Assembly: GCF_023517795.1 (NCBI RefSeq)
Contig: NZ_CP082928.1
Coordinates: 992,001-1,056,000 of the forward strand
Reading direction: 5' to 3'
DNA from: Pseudomonas fulva
GTDB taxonomy: Bacteria > Pseudomonadota > Gammaproteobacteria > Pseudomonadales > Pseudomonadaceae
Length of the DNA stretch: 64,000 bases
Position 1 is the stretch's first letter, and each line of letters opens with the position of its first letter. The notes beneath the pieces were generated by a model that searched no databases, was not told where the DNA came from, and saw only the letters and a list, made by a program, of their open reading frames with translations. Below are positions 18,867-30,897 of this stretch, one piece after another. The translations under genes were made by a program, and so were the position numbers.

Positions 18867-19107
18867 CCGACCGGCGCCGTTCGGCGCCTGGGGTGAACGG
18901 CAGGTGGCCCGAGCGGTTCTTTGCTAGGCCACCACCGCACATCGACGCGTTATAGCAGGCACCGGTGCGCCCCCTTGCGCCAGCTTGGGGCAGAAAAGCC
19001 GGCAAACACTTTGTAAGAACGGTGCTGCTTATTTCATAATGTGATGCCGAGCCCATTTGGCCTCGTCATCCATCCACCTGTCAGCCTGTCGAGGTATCCG
19101 GATCTTC

Positions 19108-19656
19108 ATGAAGCGCACCGGCCGCACCCTGTCCCTGGGCTGCCTGTTGCTCCTGCTGCCAACGCTCGGCGTGGCGGATGGAAACTCATTGCTGATCCCG
19201 GCGACCGGGAGCTGCTCGCTCAACGTCGCCGCCGAAGACCTGCCCGCCGCGCTGCAAGCCTGCCAACAGAGCGCCGAAGGGGGCGATGCCCAGGCCCAGT
19301 ACGAGCTGGGCGAGTTCTACTACGAGGGCCGCGCCGGCGAGCGCGACCTGCCCCAGGCGCTGAACTGGTTCGAACATGCGTCCCTGCAGGGCCATGCCCA
19401 GGCGCAATACCGTCTGGGCATGATGTTCTTTCGCGGCGAAGGCGTGGCGGCCAACAAGGTGCAGGCCTACATCGTGCTGAAGATGGCCGCGGTCAACGGC
19501 TCGGACGAAGCGATGGACGGCGCCGACGAAGTGGCCATGCAGATGCCCCGTGCCGAGCAGGAAGTCGCCACCCAGGTGCTGGGGCAGATCTTCCGCAACT
19601 ACCTGCAGGAACTGCAGGCCGCCGACAGCCTGTCGCCGTTCGCTCCGCTCAAATAA
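19108..19656 (+). CDS. Exported Sel1-repeat (TPR-like) protein
   Basis: A 182-residue protein with a signal peptide after the chosen start at 19108 (MKRTGRTLSLGCLLLLLPTLGVA). The mature part holds two clear Sel1-like repeats: AEGGDAQAQYELGEFYYEG with DLPQALNWFEHAS, and LQGHAQAQYRLGMMFFRGEG. A third, weaker helix pair follows. Such periplasmic repeats mediate protein contacts. The gene stands between hemL and the DUF1820 gene, the same place as in P. aeruginosa. No enzymatic role is suggested. Confidence 0.85.
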   Translation: MKRTGRTLSLGCLLLLLPTLGVADGNSLLIPATGSCSLNVAAEDLPAALQACQQSAEGGDAQAQYELGEFYYEGRAGERDLPQALNWFEHASLQGHAQAQYRLGMMFFRGEGVAANKVQAYIVLKMAAVNGSDEAMDGADEVAMQMPRAEQEVATQVLGQIFRNYLQELQAADSLSPFAPLK

Positions 19657-19684
19657 CCAGCTAGCCAGCAGCGCCTGCGGCCGC

Positions 19685-20011
19685 TCACTTCTCCGGCAGG
19701 GGCGGCATCGGAAATGGCATGACGTTGCCGCCGCCCTTGGCTTCACTGATCTTCGGCGTGCCGAGACGCTCCACCTCGTCGATACGCACGACCGAATGCA
19801 TCGGCACGAAGCTGCGTACCACGCCGTCGAACTGCGCCTTGAGCTTCTCCTCGCTGGGATCGACCACCAGTTGCGAGCGCTCGCCGAACACGAATTCCTC
19901 GATTTCCAGAAAGCCCCACAGATCGCTCTGGAAGATCTGCTTGGCGTACATCTCGTACACCTGGCCCTGATTGAGAAAGATCACCTTGTAGATGGGGTCG
20001 CGCTTGGTCAT
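19685..20011 (-). CDS. DUF1820 family protein
   Basis: A 108-residue cytoplasmic protein conserved next to miaB in pseudomonads. It opens with MTKRDPIYKVIFLNQGQVYEMYAKQ and continues with GFLEIEEFVFGE, a family signature. The C-terminus is Gly/Pro-rich (MPFPMPPLPEK). The start at 20011 was preferred because the 35 codons upstream show no conserved character. Function unknown. It is divergent from miaB and convergent with the Sel1-repeat gene. Confidence 0.85.
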   Translation of the reverse strand: MTKRDPIYKVIFLNQGQVYEMYAKQIFQSDLWGFLEIEEFVFGERSQLVVDPSEEKLKAQFDGVVRSFVPMHSVVRIDEVERLGTPKISEAKGGGNVMPFPMPPLPEK

Positions 20012-20122
20012 GGATAACGAACGGCTGGCTGTGCAATGAAAGGGCGCGAATCTTAGCACGCCACCACATGGCCTCGTCGCCCCTCCCGTCCTGCGCCTGT
20101 GGCCTCGAACGGCCAACCCTCC

Positions 20123-20128
20123 TATAAT
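20123..20128 (+). promoter_or_regulatory. Probable -10 box of the miaB promoter
   Basis: A perfect TATAAT lies 33 nt upstream of the miaB start in the miaB/DUF1820 divergent gap. The -35 region 17 bp upstream (TGGCCT) is a poor match, so the assignment rests mainly on the -10. Confidence 0.45.
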
Positions 20129-20161
20129 CCGCGGTCATTTTTTCACCGCCGACGAATCGCC

Positions 20162-21496
20162 ATGACCAAGAAGCTCTATATCGAAACCCACGGTTGCCAG
20201 ATGAACGAGTACGACAGCTCGCGCATGGTCGACCTGCTGGGCGAGCATCAGGCCCTGGAAGTCACCGATCGGCCGGAGGATGCCGACGTCATCCTGCTCA
20301 ACACCTGCTCGATCCGCGAGAAGGCCCAGGACAAGGTATTCTCCCAGCTCGGCCGCTGGCGCGAGCTGAAACTGGAGAACCCCGACCTGGTGATCGGCGT
20401 CGGCGGCTGCGTGGCCAGCCAGGAAGGCGCGGCGATCCGCGACCGTGCGCCCTACGTCGACGTGGTGTTCGGCCCGCAGACCCTGCACCGCCTGCCGGAA
20501 ATGATCGATGCCGCGCGGGTGACCAAGACCGCCCAGGTGGACATTTCCTTCCCCGAAATCGAGAAGTTCGACCGCCTGCCGGAACCCCGCGTGGACGGCC
20601 CCAGCGCCTTCGTCTCGGTGATGGAAGGCTGCAGCAAGTACTGCACCTTCTGCGTGGTGCCCTACACCCGTGGCGAGGAGGTCAGCCGTCCGCTGGACGA
20701 CGTGCTCGGCGAGATCATCCACCTGGCCGAAAATGGCGTGCGCGAAGTGACCCTGCTCGGCCAGAACGTCAACGGCTACCGCGGCGAAACCCGTGACGGC
20801 GGCATCGCCGACTTCGCCGAGCTGCTGTACCTGGTGGCCGCCATCGACGGCATCGACCGCATCCGCTACACCACCAGCCATCCGCTGGAATTCTCCGACG
20901 CGCTGATCCGCGCCCACGCCGAGATCCCGGAACTGGTGAAATTCCTGCACCTGCCGGTGCAGTCGGGCTCGGACCGCATCCTGGCGGCCATGAAGCGCAA
21001 CCACACCGCGCTGGAATACAAGTCGCGCATCCGCAAGCTCAAGGCCGCGGTGCCGGACATCGTCATCAGCTCGGACTTCATCATCGGTTTTCCCGGCGAG
21101 ACCGAGAAGGATTTCGAGCAGACCATGAAACTGGTGCAGGACGTCGGCTTCGACTTCTCCTACTCCTTCGTCTACAGCGCCCGCCCCGGCACGCCAGCGG
21201 CCGACCTGGTCGACGACACCCCGGAAGCCGTCAAGAAGCAGCGCCTGCAGATCCTGCAGAACCGCCTCAACCAGCAGGGCTTCGAGAACAGCCGGCGCAT
21301 GGTCGGCAGCGTGCAGCGCATCCTGGTCAGCGACTTCTCCAAGAAGGACCCGGGCAAGCTGCAGGGCAAGACCGAGAACAACCGCTTCGTCAACTTCCCG
21401 TGCGACAACCCGCGCCTGATCGGCCAGTTCGTCGACGTGCATATCGACGAGGCGCTGCCGCATTCGCTGCGCGGCACCCTGATCGAGCGCCATTGA
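20162..21496 (+). CDS. miaB: tRNA-2-methylthio-N6-dimethylallyladenosine synthase MiaB
   Basis: A 444-residue radical-SAM methylthiotransferase that converts i6A37 to ms2i6A37 in tRNAs reading UNN codons. The N-terminal domain has C12 in ETHGCQMN, plus NTCSIRE and GGCVAS cysteines for the auxiliary cluster. The radical SAM CxxxCxxC motif is C157/C161/C164 (GCSKYCTFC). A C-terminal TRAM domain ends the protein ([10 protein letters not shown] to the end). It is followed by ybeZ-ybeY-corC-lnt, an order widely kept in gammaproteobacteria. Confidence 0.97.
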   Translation: MTKKLYIETHGCQMNEYDSSRMVDLLGEHQALEVTDRPEDADVILLNTCSIREKAQDKVFSQLGRWRELKLENPDLVIGVGGCVASQEGAAIRDRAPYVDVVFGPQTLHRLPEMIDAARVTKTAQVDISFPEIEKFDRLPEPRVDGPSAFVSVMEGCSKYCTFCVVPYTRGEEVSRPLDDVLGEIIHLAENGVREVTLLGQNVNGYRGETRDGGIADFAELLYLVAAIDGIDRIRYTTSHPLEFSDALIRAHAEIPELVKFLHLPVQSGSDRILAAMKRNHTALEYKSRIRKLKAAVPDIVISSDFIIGFPGETEKDFEQTMKLVQDVGFDFSYSFVYSARPGTPAADLVDDTPEAVKKQRLQILQNRLNQQGFENSRRMVGSVQRILVSDFSKKDPGKLQGKTENNRFVNFPCDNPRLIGQFVDVHIDEALPHSLRGTLIERH

Positions 21497-21627
21497 ACAA
21501 TCAGCCGGCTGCCCGCATATCAGCGATGACGCGCCAGGCGTAGCGCGGCTGTCGGCCGTGCTTTCACTCGTCCCTGGCTAGCGCTATTCTCTCCCTTCCA
21601 TTCAGCGACGGCGGCCATAAAACGACC

Positions 21628-22647
21628 TTGAATACCACCTCGACACCTCATCGCTTCACCCTCGAACCCTTCGAAGCCAAGCGCTTCGCCAATCTCAGCG
21701 GGCAATTCGACGAGCACCTGCGCCTGATCGAATCGCGCCTGGGCATCGAGATCCGCAACCGCGGCAACCAGTTCGAGCTGCTGGGCGAGCCCGGGCAGAC
21801 CACCTCTGCCGAGAACCTGCTGCGCCGCCTGTACCGTGAGGCCGACAGCACCGAGCTGTCGCCGGACATGGTGCACCTGTTCCTGCAGGAATCCGGCATC
21901 GAGGAACTCAACAGCCCCAGCAGTCACGGCGACGTCGCCCTGCGCACGCGCAAGGGCATGATCCGGCCGCGCGGCGCCAACCAGCAGCGCTACGTCAAGG
22001 CGATCCTCGACCACGACATCAACTTCGGCATCGGCCCGGCCGGTACCGGCAAGACCTATCTGGCGGTCGCTGCTGCGGTGGACGCCCTGGAGCGCGAGCA
22101 GATTCGTCGCATCCTGCTGGTGCGCCCGGCGGTCGAGGCCGGCGAAAAACTCGGCTTCCTGCCCGGCGACCTGTCGCAGAAGATCGACCCGTACCTGCGC
22201 CCGCTCTACGACGCCCTCTACGAGATGCTCGGCTTCGAGCAGGTGGCCAAGCTGATCGAGAAGCAGGTGATCGAGGTCGCGCCGCTGGCCTACATGCGCG
22301 GCCGCACGCTGAACAACAGCTTCATCATTCTCGACGAGAGCCAGAACACCACCATGGAACAGATGAAGATGTTCCTGACCCGTATCGGTTTCGGCTCCAC
22401 CGCGGTGATCACCGGCGACGTGACCCAGGTCGACCTGCCCCGCGGCACCAAGAGCGGCCTCAAGCACGTCATCGAAGTGCTCAGGGACGTACCGGGCATC
22501 AGCTTCACCCACTTCCTGCCCAAGGACGTGGTGCGCCATCCCCTGGTGCAGCGCATCGTCGAGGCCTACGAGCGCTTCGATGCCGAGCACCAGCCGTTCG
22601 ACCGCCGCCCGGCGGACAACGACCCGGGAGCGCGTTCCGAGCCATGA
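21628..22647 (+). CDS. ybeZ: PhoH-like ATPase YbeZ
   Basis: A 339-residue PhoH-family P-loop protein. Walker A is GPAGTGKT with K142, Walker B is [11 protein letters not shown], and the [18 protein letters not shown] segment is a family hallmark. The N-terminal 110 residues form a KH-like region. YbeZ works with the RNase YbeY in rRNA maturation. The likely start is an unusual TTG at 21628 (no in-frame ATG nearby aligns with the conserved N-terminus). Its stop overlaps the ybeY start by ATGA, showing tight coupling. Confidence 0.93.
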   Translation: MNTTSTPHRFTLEPFEAKRFANLSGQFDEHLRLIESRLGIEIRNRGNQFELLGEPGQTTSAENLLRRLYREADSTELSPDMVHLFLQESGIEELNSPSSHGDVALRTRKGMIRPRGANQQRYVKAILDHDINFGIGPAGTGKTYLAVAAAVDALEREQIRRILLVRPAVEAGEKLGFLPGDLSQKIDPYLRPLYDALYEMLGFEQVAKLIEKQVIEVAPLAYMRGRTLNNSFIILDESQNTTMEQMKMFLTRIGFGSTAVITGDVTQVDLPRGTKSGLKHVIEVLRDVPGISFTHFLPKDVVRHPLVQRIVEAYERFDAEHQPFDRRPADNDPGARSEP

Positions 22648-23102
22648 TCGAACTGGACCTGCAGGTCGCCAGCGTCGCTGGCCGCCTGCCCGCGCAGGCC
22701 GATTTCCAGGCCTGGTGCGCGATCGCCCTGCGCCAGCGCAGCGCCGACTCGGAACTGACCATCCGCCTGGTGGACGAAGCCGAGGGCCGCGAGCTCAACC
22801 ACACCTGGCGCGGCAAGGACTACGCCACCAACGTGCTGTCCTTTCCGGCCGACGTACCTGATGAGTTACTGGATATCCCGCTGCTCGGCGACCTGGTGAT
22901 CTGCGTGCCGGTGGTCGAGCGCGAGGCCGTCGAGCAAGGCAAGACCCTGGATGCGCACTGGGCGCATCTGGTGATACACGGCTGTTTGCATCTCTTGGGC
23001 TACGACCACATTGAGGATGAGGAAGCCGAGGAAATGGAAGCGCTGGAACGATTATTGCTCGCCGAGCTGGGTCATCCCGACCCGTATGCCGGCGATGAAT
23101 GA
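22644..23102 (+). CDS. ybeY: Endoribonuclease YbeY
   Basis: A 152-residue zinc metalloprotein that trims 16S rRNA 3' ends and takes part in 70S quality control. The zinc motif HGxLHLxGYDH is present with H112, H116 and H122. [15 protein letters not shown] is the second family signature. The ATG overlaps the ybeZ stop. Length matches the family. Confidence 0.96.
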   Translation: MIELDLQVASVAGRLPAQADFQAWCAIALRQRSADSELTIRLVDEAEGRELNHTWRGKDYATNVLSFPADVPDELLDIPLLGDLVICVPVVEREAVEQGKTLDAHWAHLVIHGCLHLLGYDHIEDEEAEEMEALERLLLAELGHPDPYAGDE

Positions 23103-23127
23103 CTATAGGGATCCCGAGTAAAACGCC

Positions 23128-23964
23128 ATGAGCGAAGACCGATCGAGCAACGAGCAGAAGTCCTGGTTGAACAAACTGACCCAGGCTTTTGCTCATGAGC
23201 CGAAAAACCGCCAGGAACTGCTGGAAGTCCTGCGCGATGCCCACCAGAACAAACTGCTCGACAGCGAGGCCCTGGCCATCGTCGAGGGCGCCATCCAGGT
23301 CGCCGACCTGCAGGTTCGCGACATCATGGTGCCGCGCTCCCAGGTGGTGACCATCAAGGCCAGCCAGTCTCCCAAGGAATTCCTGCCGGTGATCATCGAG
23401 GCGGCGCACTCGCGCTACCCGGTGATCGGCGAAACCCTCGACGACGTGCTCGGCATCCTGCTGGCCAAGGATCTGCTGCCGCTGCTGCTGGCCGATCAGC
23501 CCGACTTCAACATCCGCGACATGCTGCGCCCGGCCACCTTCGTGCCCGAATCCAAGCGCCTCAACGTGCTGCTGCGCGAGTTTCGCGCCAACCACAACCA
23601 CATGGCGGTGGTGATCGACGAATACGGTGGCGTCGCCGGCCTGGTGACCATCGAGGACGTGCTGGAGCAGATCGTCGGCGATATCGAGGACGAGCACGAC
23701 GTCGAGGAAGACAGCTACGTCAAGCCGCTGCCCAGTGGCGACTTCCTGGTCAAGGCGCTGACGCCCATCGATCACTTCAACGAAACCTTCACCACCGCCT
23801 TCTCCGACGACGAGTTCGACACCGTCGGCGGCCTGGTGATGAGTGCCTTCGGCCACCTGCCCAAGCGCAACGAAGTGACGGTGATCGGCGAATTCCGCTT
23901 TCGCGTGCTCAACGCCGACAGCCGCCGCGTGCACCTGCTGCGCCTGACACCGCTGGCCCGCTGA
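23128..23964 (+). CDS. corC: CorC/YbeX-type CBS-domain protein
   Basis: A 278-residue cytoplasmic protein with two CBS domains (about 65-190, beginning at VRDIMVPRSQVV and including RFRANHNHMAVVIDEYGG) and a C-terminal CorC/HlyC transporter-associated domain (about 195-278, TVGGLVMSAFGHLP). It lacks the membrane DUF21 domain. E. coli YbeX/CorC has been linked to Mg/Co efflux and, with YbeY, to ribosome metabolism. It lies in the ybeZ-ybeY-corC-lnt order but is separated from lnt by a terminator-like hairpin. Confidence 0.92.
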   Translation: MSEDRSSNEQKSWLNKLTQAFAHEPKNRQELLEVLRDAHQNKLLDSEALAIVEGAIQVADLQVRDIMVPRSQVVTIKASQSPKEFLPVIIEAAHSRYPVIGETLDDVLGILLAKDLLPLLLADQPDFNIRDMLRPATFVPESKRLNVLLREFRANHNHMAVVIDEYGGVAGLVTIEDVLEQIVGDIEDEHDVEEDSYVKPLPSGDFLVKALTPIDHFNETFTTAFSDDEFDTVGGLVMSAFGHLPKRNEVTVIGEFRFRVLNADSRRVHLLRLTPLAR

Positions 23965-23970
23965 CCCGAC

Positions 23971-24003
23971 ACCCCGCCCGCTGGCGGGGTGTTTGCTTTC
24001 TTC
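23971..24003 (+). terminator. Terminator/attenuator between corC and lnt
   Basis: A perfect 8-bp stem (accccgcc with ggcggggt) and 4-nt loop at 23971-23990 are followed by a T-rich tail (GTTTGCTTTCTT). It fits an intrinsic terminator and occupies almost the whole gap before lnt. Confidence 0.8.
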
Positions 24004-24019
24004 CTCGATGAGCATCCCG

Positions 24020-25537
24020 ATGAACCGACTGTTCCAACCCGGCTGGCCCGGCAACCTGATCGCCCTGCTGGCCGGCGCGCTGACCACCCTGGCGCTGGCC
24101 CCCTACGGCATCTGGCCGCTGGCGCTGCTGTCCATCGCCCTGCTGTACCGCGGCCTGCGCGCACTGACGCCACGCCAGGCCGCCTGGCGCGGCTGGTGGT
24201 ACGGCTTCGGGCTGTTCGCCTCGGGCACCAGCTGGGTGTACGTGAGCATTCACGATTACGGCGCCGCTTCGCCGCCGCTGGCCGCCTTCCTGACCCTGGG
24301 CTTCGTCGCCGGCCTCGGTCTGTTCTTCGCCCTCGCCACCTGGCTGTGGGCCCTGTGCCTGCGCCGCGACAGCGCGCCACTGGGCGATGCCCTGGCGTTC
24401 GCCGCCCTGTGGGTGGCCCAGGAAGCGTTTCGCGGCTGGTTCCTTACCGGCTTTCCCTGGCTCTATGCCGGCTACAGCCAGCTCGACGGCCCCATGGCCG
24501 GCCTGGCGCCGGTCGGCGGCGTGTGGCTGCTGTCGTTCGCCCTGGCACTGAGCGCGGCGCTGCTGGTCAACCTGCCGCGCCTCCTTGCCAACAAGCCGCA
24601 GCTGGCCGAGGCCCTGGTGCTGCTGATCGCCCCCTGGCTGCTCGGCGTGGCGTTCAAGGATCACGCCTGGACCGCCCCGGCCGGCGAGCCGCTGAGCGTC
24701 GCGGCGATCCAGGGCAACGTGGAACAGAACCTCAAGTGGGACCCGGCCCAGCTCAATGCCCAGCTGGCGCTGTACCGCGACATGAGCTTCGCCAGCAAGC
24801 CGGTGGACATCCTGGTGTGGCCGGAGACCGCGGTACCGGTGCTCAAGGATCAGGCCATCGGCTACCTGAGCATGATGGATCGCTTCGCCAGTGACCGGCA
24901 GAGCGCGCTGATCACCGGCGTACCGCTCCGCCAGCCCAATGCCGAGGGCGAGATGCGCTATTACAACGGCGTCAGCGTGATCGGCCAGGGCAGTGGCGAC
25001 TACCTCAAGCAGCGCCTGGTGCCGTTCGGCGAGTACGTGCCGCTGCAGGACCTGCTGCGCGGGCTGATCGCCTTCTTCGACCTGCCGATGTCCGACTTCG
25101 CCCGCGGCGACCATGACCAGCCGCTGCTCGAAGCCAAGGGCCATCGCCTGGCGACCTTCATCTGCTACGAAGTGGTGTATCCCGAATTCGCCGCCGCGCT
25201 GGCGGCGCAGAGCGACCTGCTGCTGACGGTCAGCAACGACACCTGGTTCGGCACCTCCATCGGCCCGCTGCAGCATCTGCAGATGGCGCAGATGCGCGCC
25301 CTGGAGGCCGGCCGCTGGATGATCCGCGCCACCAACAACGGCGTGACCGTGCTGATCGATCCGTTCGGGCGCATCACCGAACGCCTGCCGCAGTTCGAGC
25401 AGGCCACGCTGTACGGCGAGGTGCAACCGATGCAGCACCTGACGCCCTACCTGCGGTGGCGCTCCTGGCCGCTGATCGTGCTCTGCAGCCTGCTGGCCGG
25501 CTGGGCGCTGGTACGGCGGCGCCGGGATACGAACTAA
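24020..25537 (+). CDS. lnt: Apolipoprotein N-acyltransferase Lnt
   Basis: A 505-residue inner-membrane enzyme that adds the third acyl chain to lipoproteins. About six to eight membrane helices fill residues 10-210. A periplasmic nitrilase-type domain follows with the Glu-Lys-Cys triad E269 (WPETAVP), K330 (YLKQRLVPFGEY) and C382 (FICYEVVYPE). A last membrane helix is near the C-terminus (PLIVLCSLLAGWALV). The start at 24020 gives MNRLFQPGWPGNL, which fits Lnt N-termini; ATG 24008 is an alternative. Confidence 0.95.
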   Translation: MNRLFQPGWPGNLIALLAGALTTLALAPYGIWPLALLSIALLYRGLRALTPRQAAWRGWWYGFGLFASGTSWVYVSIHDYGAASPPLAAFLTLGFVAGLGLFFALATWLWALCLRRDSAPLGDALAFAALWVAQEAFRGWFLTGFPWLYAGYSQLDGPMAGLAPVGGVWLLSFALALSAALLVNLPRLLANKPQLAEALVLLIAPWLLGVAFKDHAWTAPAGEPLSVAAIQGNVEQNLKWDPAQLNAQLALYRDMSFASKPVDILVWPETAVPVLKDQAIGYLSMMDRFASDRQSALITGVPLRQPNAEGEMRYYNGVSVIGQGSGDYLKQRLVPFGEYVPLQDLLRGLIAFFDLPMSDFARGDHDQPLLEAKGHRLATFICYEVVYPEFAAALAAQSDLLLTVSNDTWFGTSIGPLQHLQMAQMRALEAGRWMIRATNNGVTVLIDPFGRITERLPQFEQATLYGEVQPMQHLTPYLRWRSWPLIVLCSLLAGWALVRRRRDTN

Positions 25538-25642
25538 CTGATCTGGGCCGGCTGCGGGCCAAAGCCTGCGCCGGTATTTCGACTGCAGTGACTAAAGCTG
25601 GCACTCATCCCATGATTTAACTGCCGCTAGATCGGCGTCATA

Positions 25643-25723
25643 CATGTGGGAGTGCGCGGGGACGCCCAGTCCATGCGCGCGAATCACGGGCATGGACTAG
25701 GTGTCCCCGCCCGTTCCCACATG
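25643..25723. repeat. REP-like palindromic element
   Basis: A large imperfect hairpin whose ends are a perfect catgtggga / tcccacatg pair, continuing as GTGGGAG...GCGGGGAC against GTCCCCGCCCGTTCCCAC. The same words recur at 30760-30797, so it belongs to a dispersed intergenic repeat family. It sits between lnt and the convergent ydcF-like gene. Confidence 0.65.
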
Positions 25724-25794
25724 AGGTGCACACGTTCAAGTCCCGCTTTACCTTTGCGTGACGCTCAAAAGCTAAGGCGCGACCCGTTGCGCAG

Positions 25795-25812
25795 GGTGGG
25801 CTTTAGCCCACC
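25795..25812. repeat. Short palindrome GGTGGGCT-TT-AGCCCACC
   Basis: An 8-bp perfect stem with a 2-nt loop lies 9 nt beyond the stop of the ydcF-like gene on the minus strand. This palindrome type is common between Pseudomonas genes and may terminate both convergent transcripts. Confidence 0.55.
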
Positions 25813-25821
25813 ACATTAACG

Positions 25822-26586
25822 CTAACGCCCGTAGGCCAGCGGATAGGCCAGCGCGCCGATCACCTCATTGAGCAGCAAGGTGCTCTGCCAGAAAGCCTTG
25901 CCTTCCGGCAGCCAGCCGCCCATGGGCCGGCCATTGGGCACGCCGAGAAAACCCACCGGCGCGGTCACCACCTCGAAGCCCGCCTGCTCGAAGCACCAGC
26001 GAGAACGCGGCATGTGCCAGGCCTGGGTGACCAGCAGTACCCGGCGAATGCCCTCGGGCTCCAGCAATGCAGCGGTCTCGGTGGCATTCTCCCAGGTGGT
26101 GCGACTGCGCTCTTCCTGCCAGCGCACGTCGACGCCCAGGTCCTCGTGCATCACCTCGGCCATCAGCGCCGCCTCGCTGGGTGGACGACCGAAATGCAGG
26201 CCGCCGCTGGTCAGCACCGGCAGGCCCGAGGCCTTGGCCAGGCGCGCCGCATAGCGAGTCCGCTCCAGTGCCATGGCGCTGGGCTGCTCGCCGCCCCAGG
26301 CCGGGTCGCGCGAGTCGCGGCCACCGCCGAGCACGACGATGACGTCCGCCTGCCGGGCCAGCGTGGCCCACTGCTGCTGGGTGATGGCGGGTTCGCGCTC
26401 GATCGCCCTGGCCATCCATTCCACCGTCACCGGCAGGCTCATCAGCCACAGGCCGCCGAGCCCGAGGGCGAAACAGCAGACGGCCAGCCGCGGGAACCGC
26501 CGACGCAGAAACCAGCCCAGGGCGATAAGCAGCAACAGGATGCCGGGCGGCATGAAGAACTGCTTGAGCAGATAGCGCAGCGGCAT
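25822..26586 (-). CDS. YdcF/ElyC-family membrane protein (DUF218)
   Basis: A 254-residue protein with two N-terminal membrane helices (about 10-28 and 33-52) and a DUF218 domain. VIVVLGGGRDSR starts the Rossmann-like domain, followed by ERTRYAARLAK, PVLTSGG, EERSRTTWENA and LLVTQAWHMPRS, all family signatures. E. coli ElyC and SanA relatives act in envelope integrity and lipid-carrier metabolism; the function here is inferred only at that level. The copy-2 repeat element lies 28 bp upstream of its start. Confidence 0.87.
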   Translation of the reverse strand: MPLRYLLKQFFMPPGILLLLIALGWFLRRRFPRLAVCCFALGLGGLWLMSLPVTVEWMARAIEREPAITQQQWATLARQADVIVVLGGGRDSRDPAWGGEQPSAMALERTRYAARLAKASGLPVLTSGGLHFGRPPSEAALMAEVMHEDLGVDVRWQEERSRTTWENATETAALLEPEGIRRVLLVTQAWHMPRSRWCFEQAGFEVVTAPVGFLGVPNGRPMGGWLPEGKAFWQSTLLLNEVIGALAYPLAYGR

Positions 26587-26613
26587 CGGGCACCTCCGAA
26601 AAGGCTCGAAGCC

Positions 26614-26881
26614 TAGGGCCTGTTAGCACTGCCGCGCAAGCCGCGTTGCCGCGTAAAATCTCGCCAGGCTAGGCGGAGGACGCAGGGAATGGTTATTCCC
26701 TTGCCAAGTCCTCCAACAACGCATGGCGAGATTTCTCGCGCAACCCGAAGGGCCGGGCCCGTTTTGCCGCGATGCGGCGTTTCTCGCCGGCTCATTTAGC
26801 CCGCTAAACTTCGCGGCTCGTGCCTTGCCTCGCGGCAAAACGGGCTCCGGCGCGGTCGTGCGGCAGTGCTAACAGGCCCTC
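26614..26881 (-). mobile_element. 268-bp terminal-inverted-repeat element, copy 2 (inverted)
   Basis: The reverse complement matches copy 1 (15645-15912) over its full length with few differences. Ends are 21-bp perfect inverted repeats (26615-26635 and 26860-26880, AGGGCCTGTTAGCACTGCCGC). The ends of this copy differ from copy 1 at matching positions on both sides (GCACTGCC against ACGCTTCC), so each copy keeps a self-complementary pair of ends. It is non-coding. It sits immediately upstream of the ydcF-like gene and could affect its promoter. Confidence 0.85.
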
Positions 26882-26906
26882 GGGCCTATTAGCACTGCCG
26901 CGCAAG
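26882..26906 (+). repeat. Solo end fragment of the TIR element
   Basis: These 25 nt match 26616-26640, the left end of copy 2, at 24 of 25 positions. They begin one base after copy 2 ends, then the similarity stops. This looks like the remnant of a third copy or a nested insertion. Confidence 0.7.
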
Positions 26907-26927
26907 CAGGCGACGTGGTGCCGATGG

Positions 26928-30039
<3,112 letters not shown>

Positions 30040-30053
30040 GGCGACAGGGAACC

Positions 30054-30076
30054 GCCGGTCGCCTCTGGCGACCGGC
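30054..30076 (+). terminator. Hairpin between leuS and lptE
   Basis: A perfect 10-bp stem (gccggtcgcc with ggcgaccggc) with a 3-nt loop lies 15 nt after the leuS stop. There is no T-run, so it may only partly reduce read-through into lptE or protect the leuS mRNA end. Confidence 0.5.
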
Positions 30077-30136
30077 ATCCGGTCTAGAGTTTCGGCCATG
30101 CCGGCCAGCGGAGCCGGCAGGACAAGGGGATACGAG

Positions 30137-30742
30137 ATGATCAAGCGCAATCTGTTGGTAATCGGCCTGGCAGGCCTGCTCGGCGCGTGCGGCTTCCAGC
30201 TGCGTGGCACCGGCGACGTGCAATTCGCCCTCAAGGAGCTCGACGTCAGCGCACGCGACACCTACGGCGACACCGTGCGTGACGTCAAGGACGTGCTGGA
30301 GAACAACGGCGTTCGCGTGTTCCCAGGCGCGGCCTACAAGCTGTATCTGGCGGGCGAGCGCGAGAGCCAGCGCTCGGCCAGCTACACCAGTTCGGCGCGC
30401 AGCGTCGAGTACGAGCGCACCATGAGCCTGGACTACGAGATCCGTGGCGCCAAGAACCTGCTGCTGCTGAGCAACAAGCTCGAAGTGCAGAGCTACTACG
30501 TGCAGGACTCCAACAACCTGATCGGCAACGACCAGCAGGCAGCCCAGCTGCGTACCGAGATGCGCCGCGATCTGGTGCAACAACTGGCCCAGCGCCTGCA
30601 GCAGATCACCCCGGCGCAACTGGACGAGCTGCAGCAGACCGCCGAAGCCAAGGCGAAAGCCGAAGCCGATGCTCTGGAGGCGGCCCGTCAGCGCGAAGCG
30701 GCGCAGCCGCAGCAATCGCCCATCGAACTGCCGGTGCAGTAA
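30137..30742 (+). CDS. lptE: LPS-assembly lipoprotein LptE
   Basis: A 201-residue outer-membrane lipoprotein that plugs the LptD barrel and helps insert LPS. The signal peptide ends in a GAC-type lipobox ([10 protein letters not shown], acylated Cys), and CGFQLRGTG right after it is the LptE family signature. An Ala/Glu/Gln-rich C-terminal helix (about 155-190) precedes a Pro/Gln tail. AAGGGG lies upstream of the ATG at 30137. Between leuS and holA, it keeps the conserved gammaproteobacterial order. Confidence 0.94.
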   Translation: MIKRNLLVIGLAGLLGACGFQLRGTGDVQFALKELDVSARDTYGDTVRDVKDVLENNGVRVFPGAAYKLYLAGERESQRSASYTSSARSVEYERTMSLDYEIRGAKNLLLLSNKLEVQSYYVQDSNNLIGNDQQAAQLRTEMRRDLVQQLAQRLQQITPAQLDELQQTAEAKAKAEADALEAARQREAAQPQQSPIELPVQ

Positions 30743-30759
30743 GGTTTGTAGGCGCCAAC

Positions 30760-30797
30760 TGTGGGAGCGGGCCATGGCGTCCCCGCCCGCTCTCACA
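30760..30797. repeat. REP-like palindrome
   Basis: TGTGGGAGCGGGC at 30760-30772 pairs with GCCCGCTCTCACA at 30785-30797 (one G-U pair). It shares the words GTGGGAG and GTCCCCGCCCG with the element at 25643-25723. It lies in the lptE-holA gap. Confidence 0.65.
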
Positions 30798-30897
30798 ATG
30801 GAACGCCGAACGCTGGCTGTTGCTTCACGCCACCTGATCGCGAATCAGGTTCCAAGCTGACAGAACCTTTTGTTCAGCCCATCGGGTTCAGGAACTC

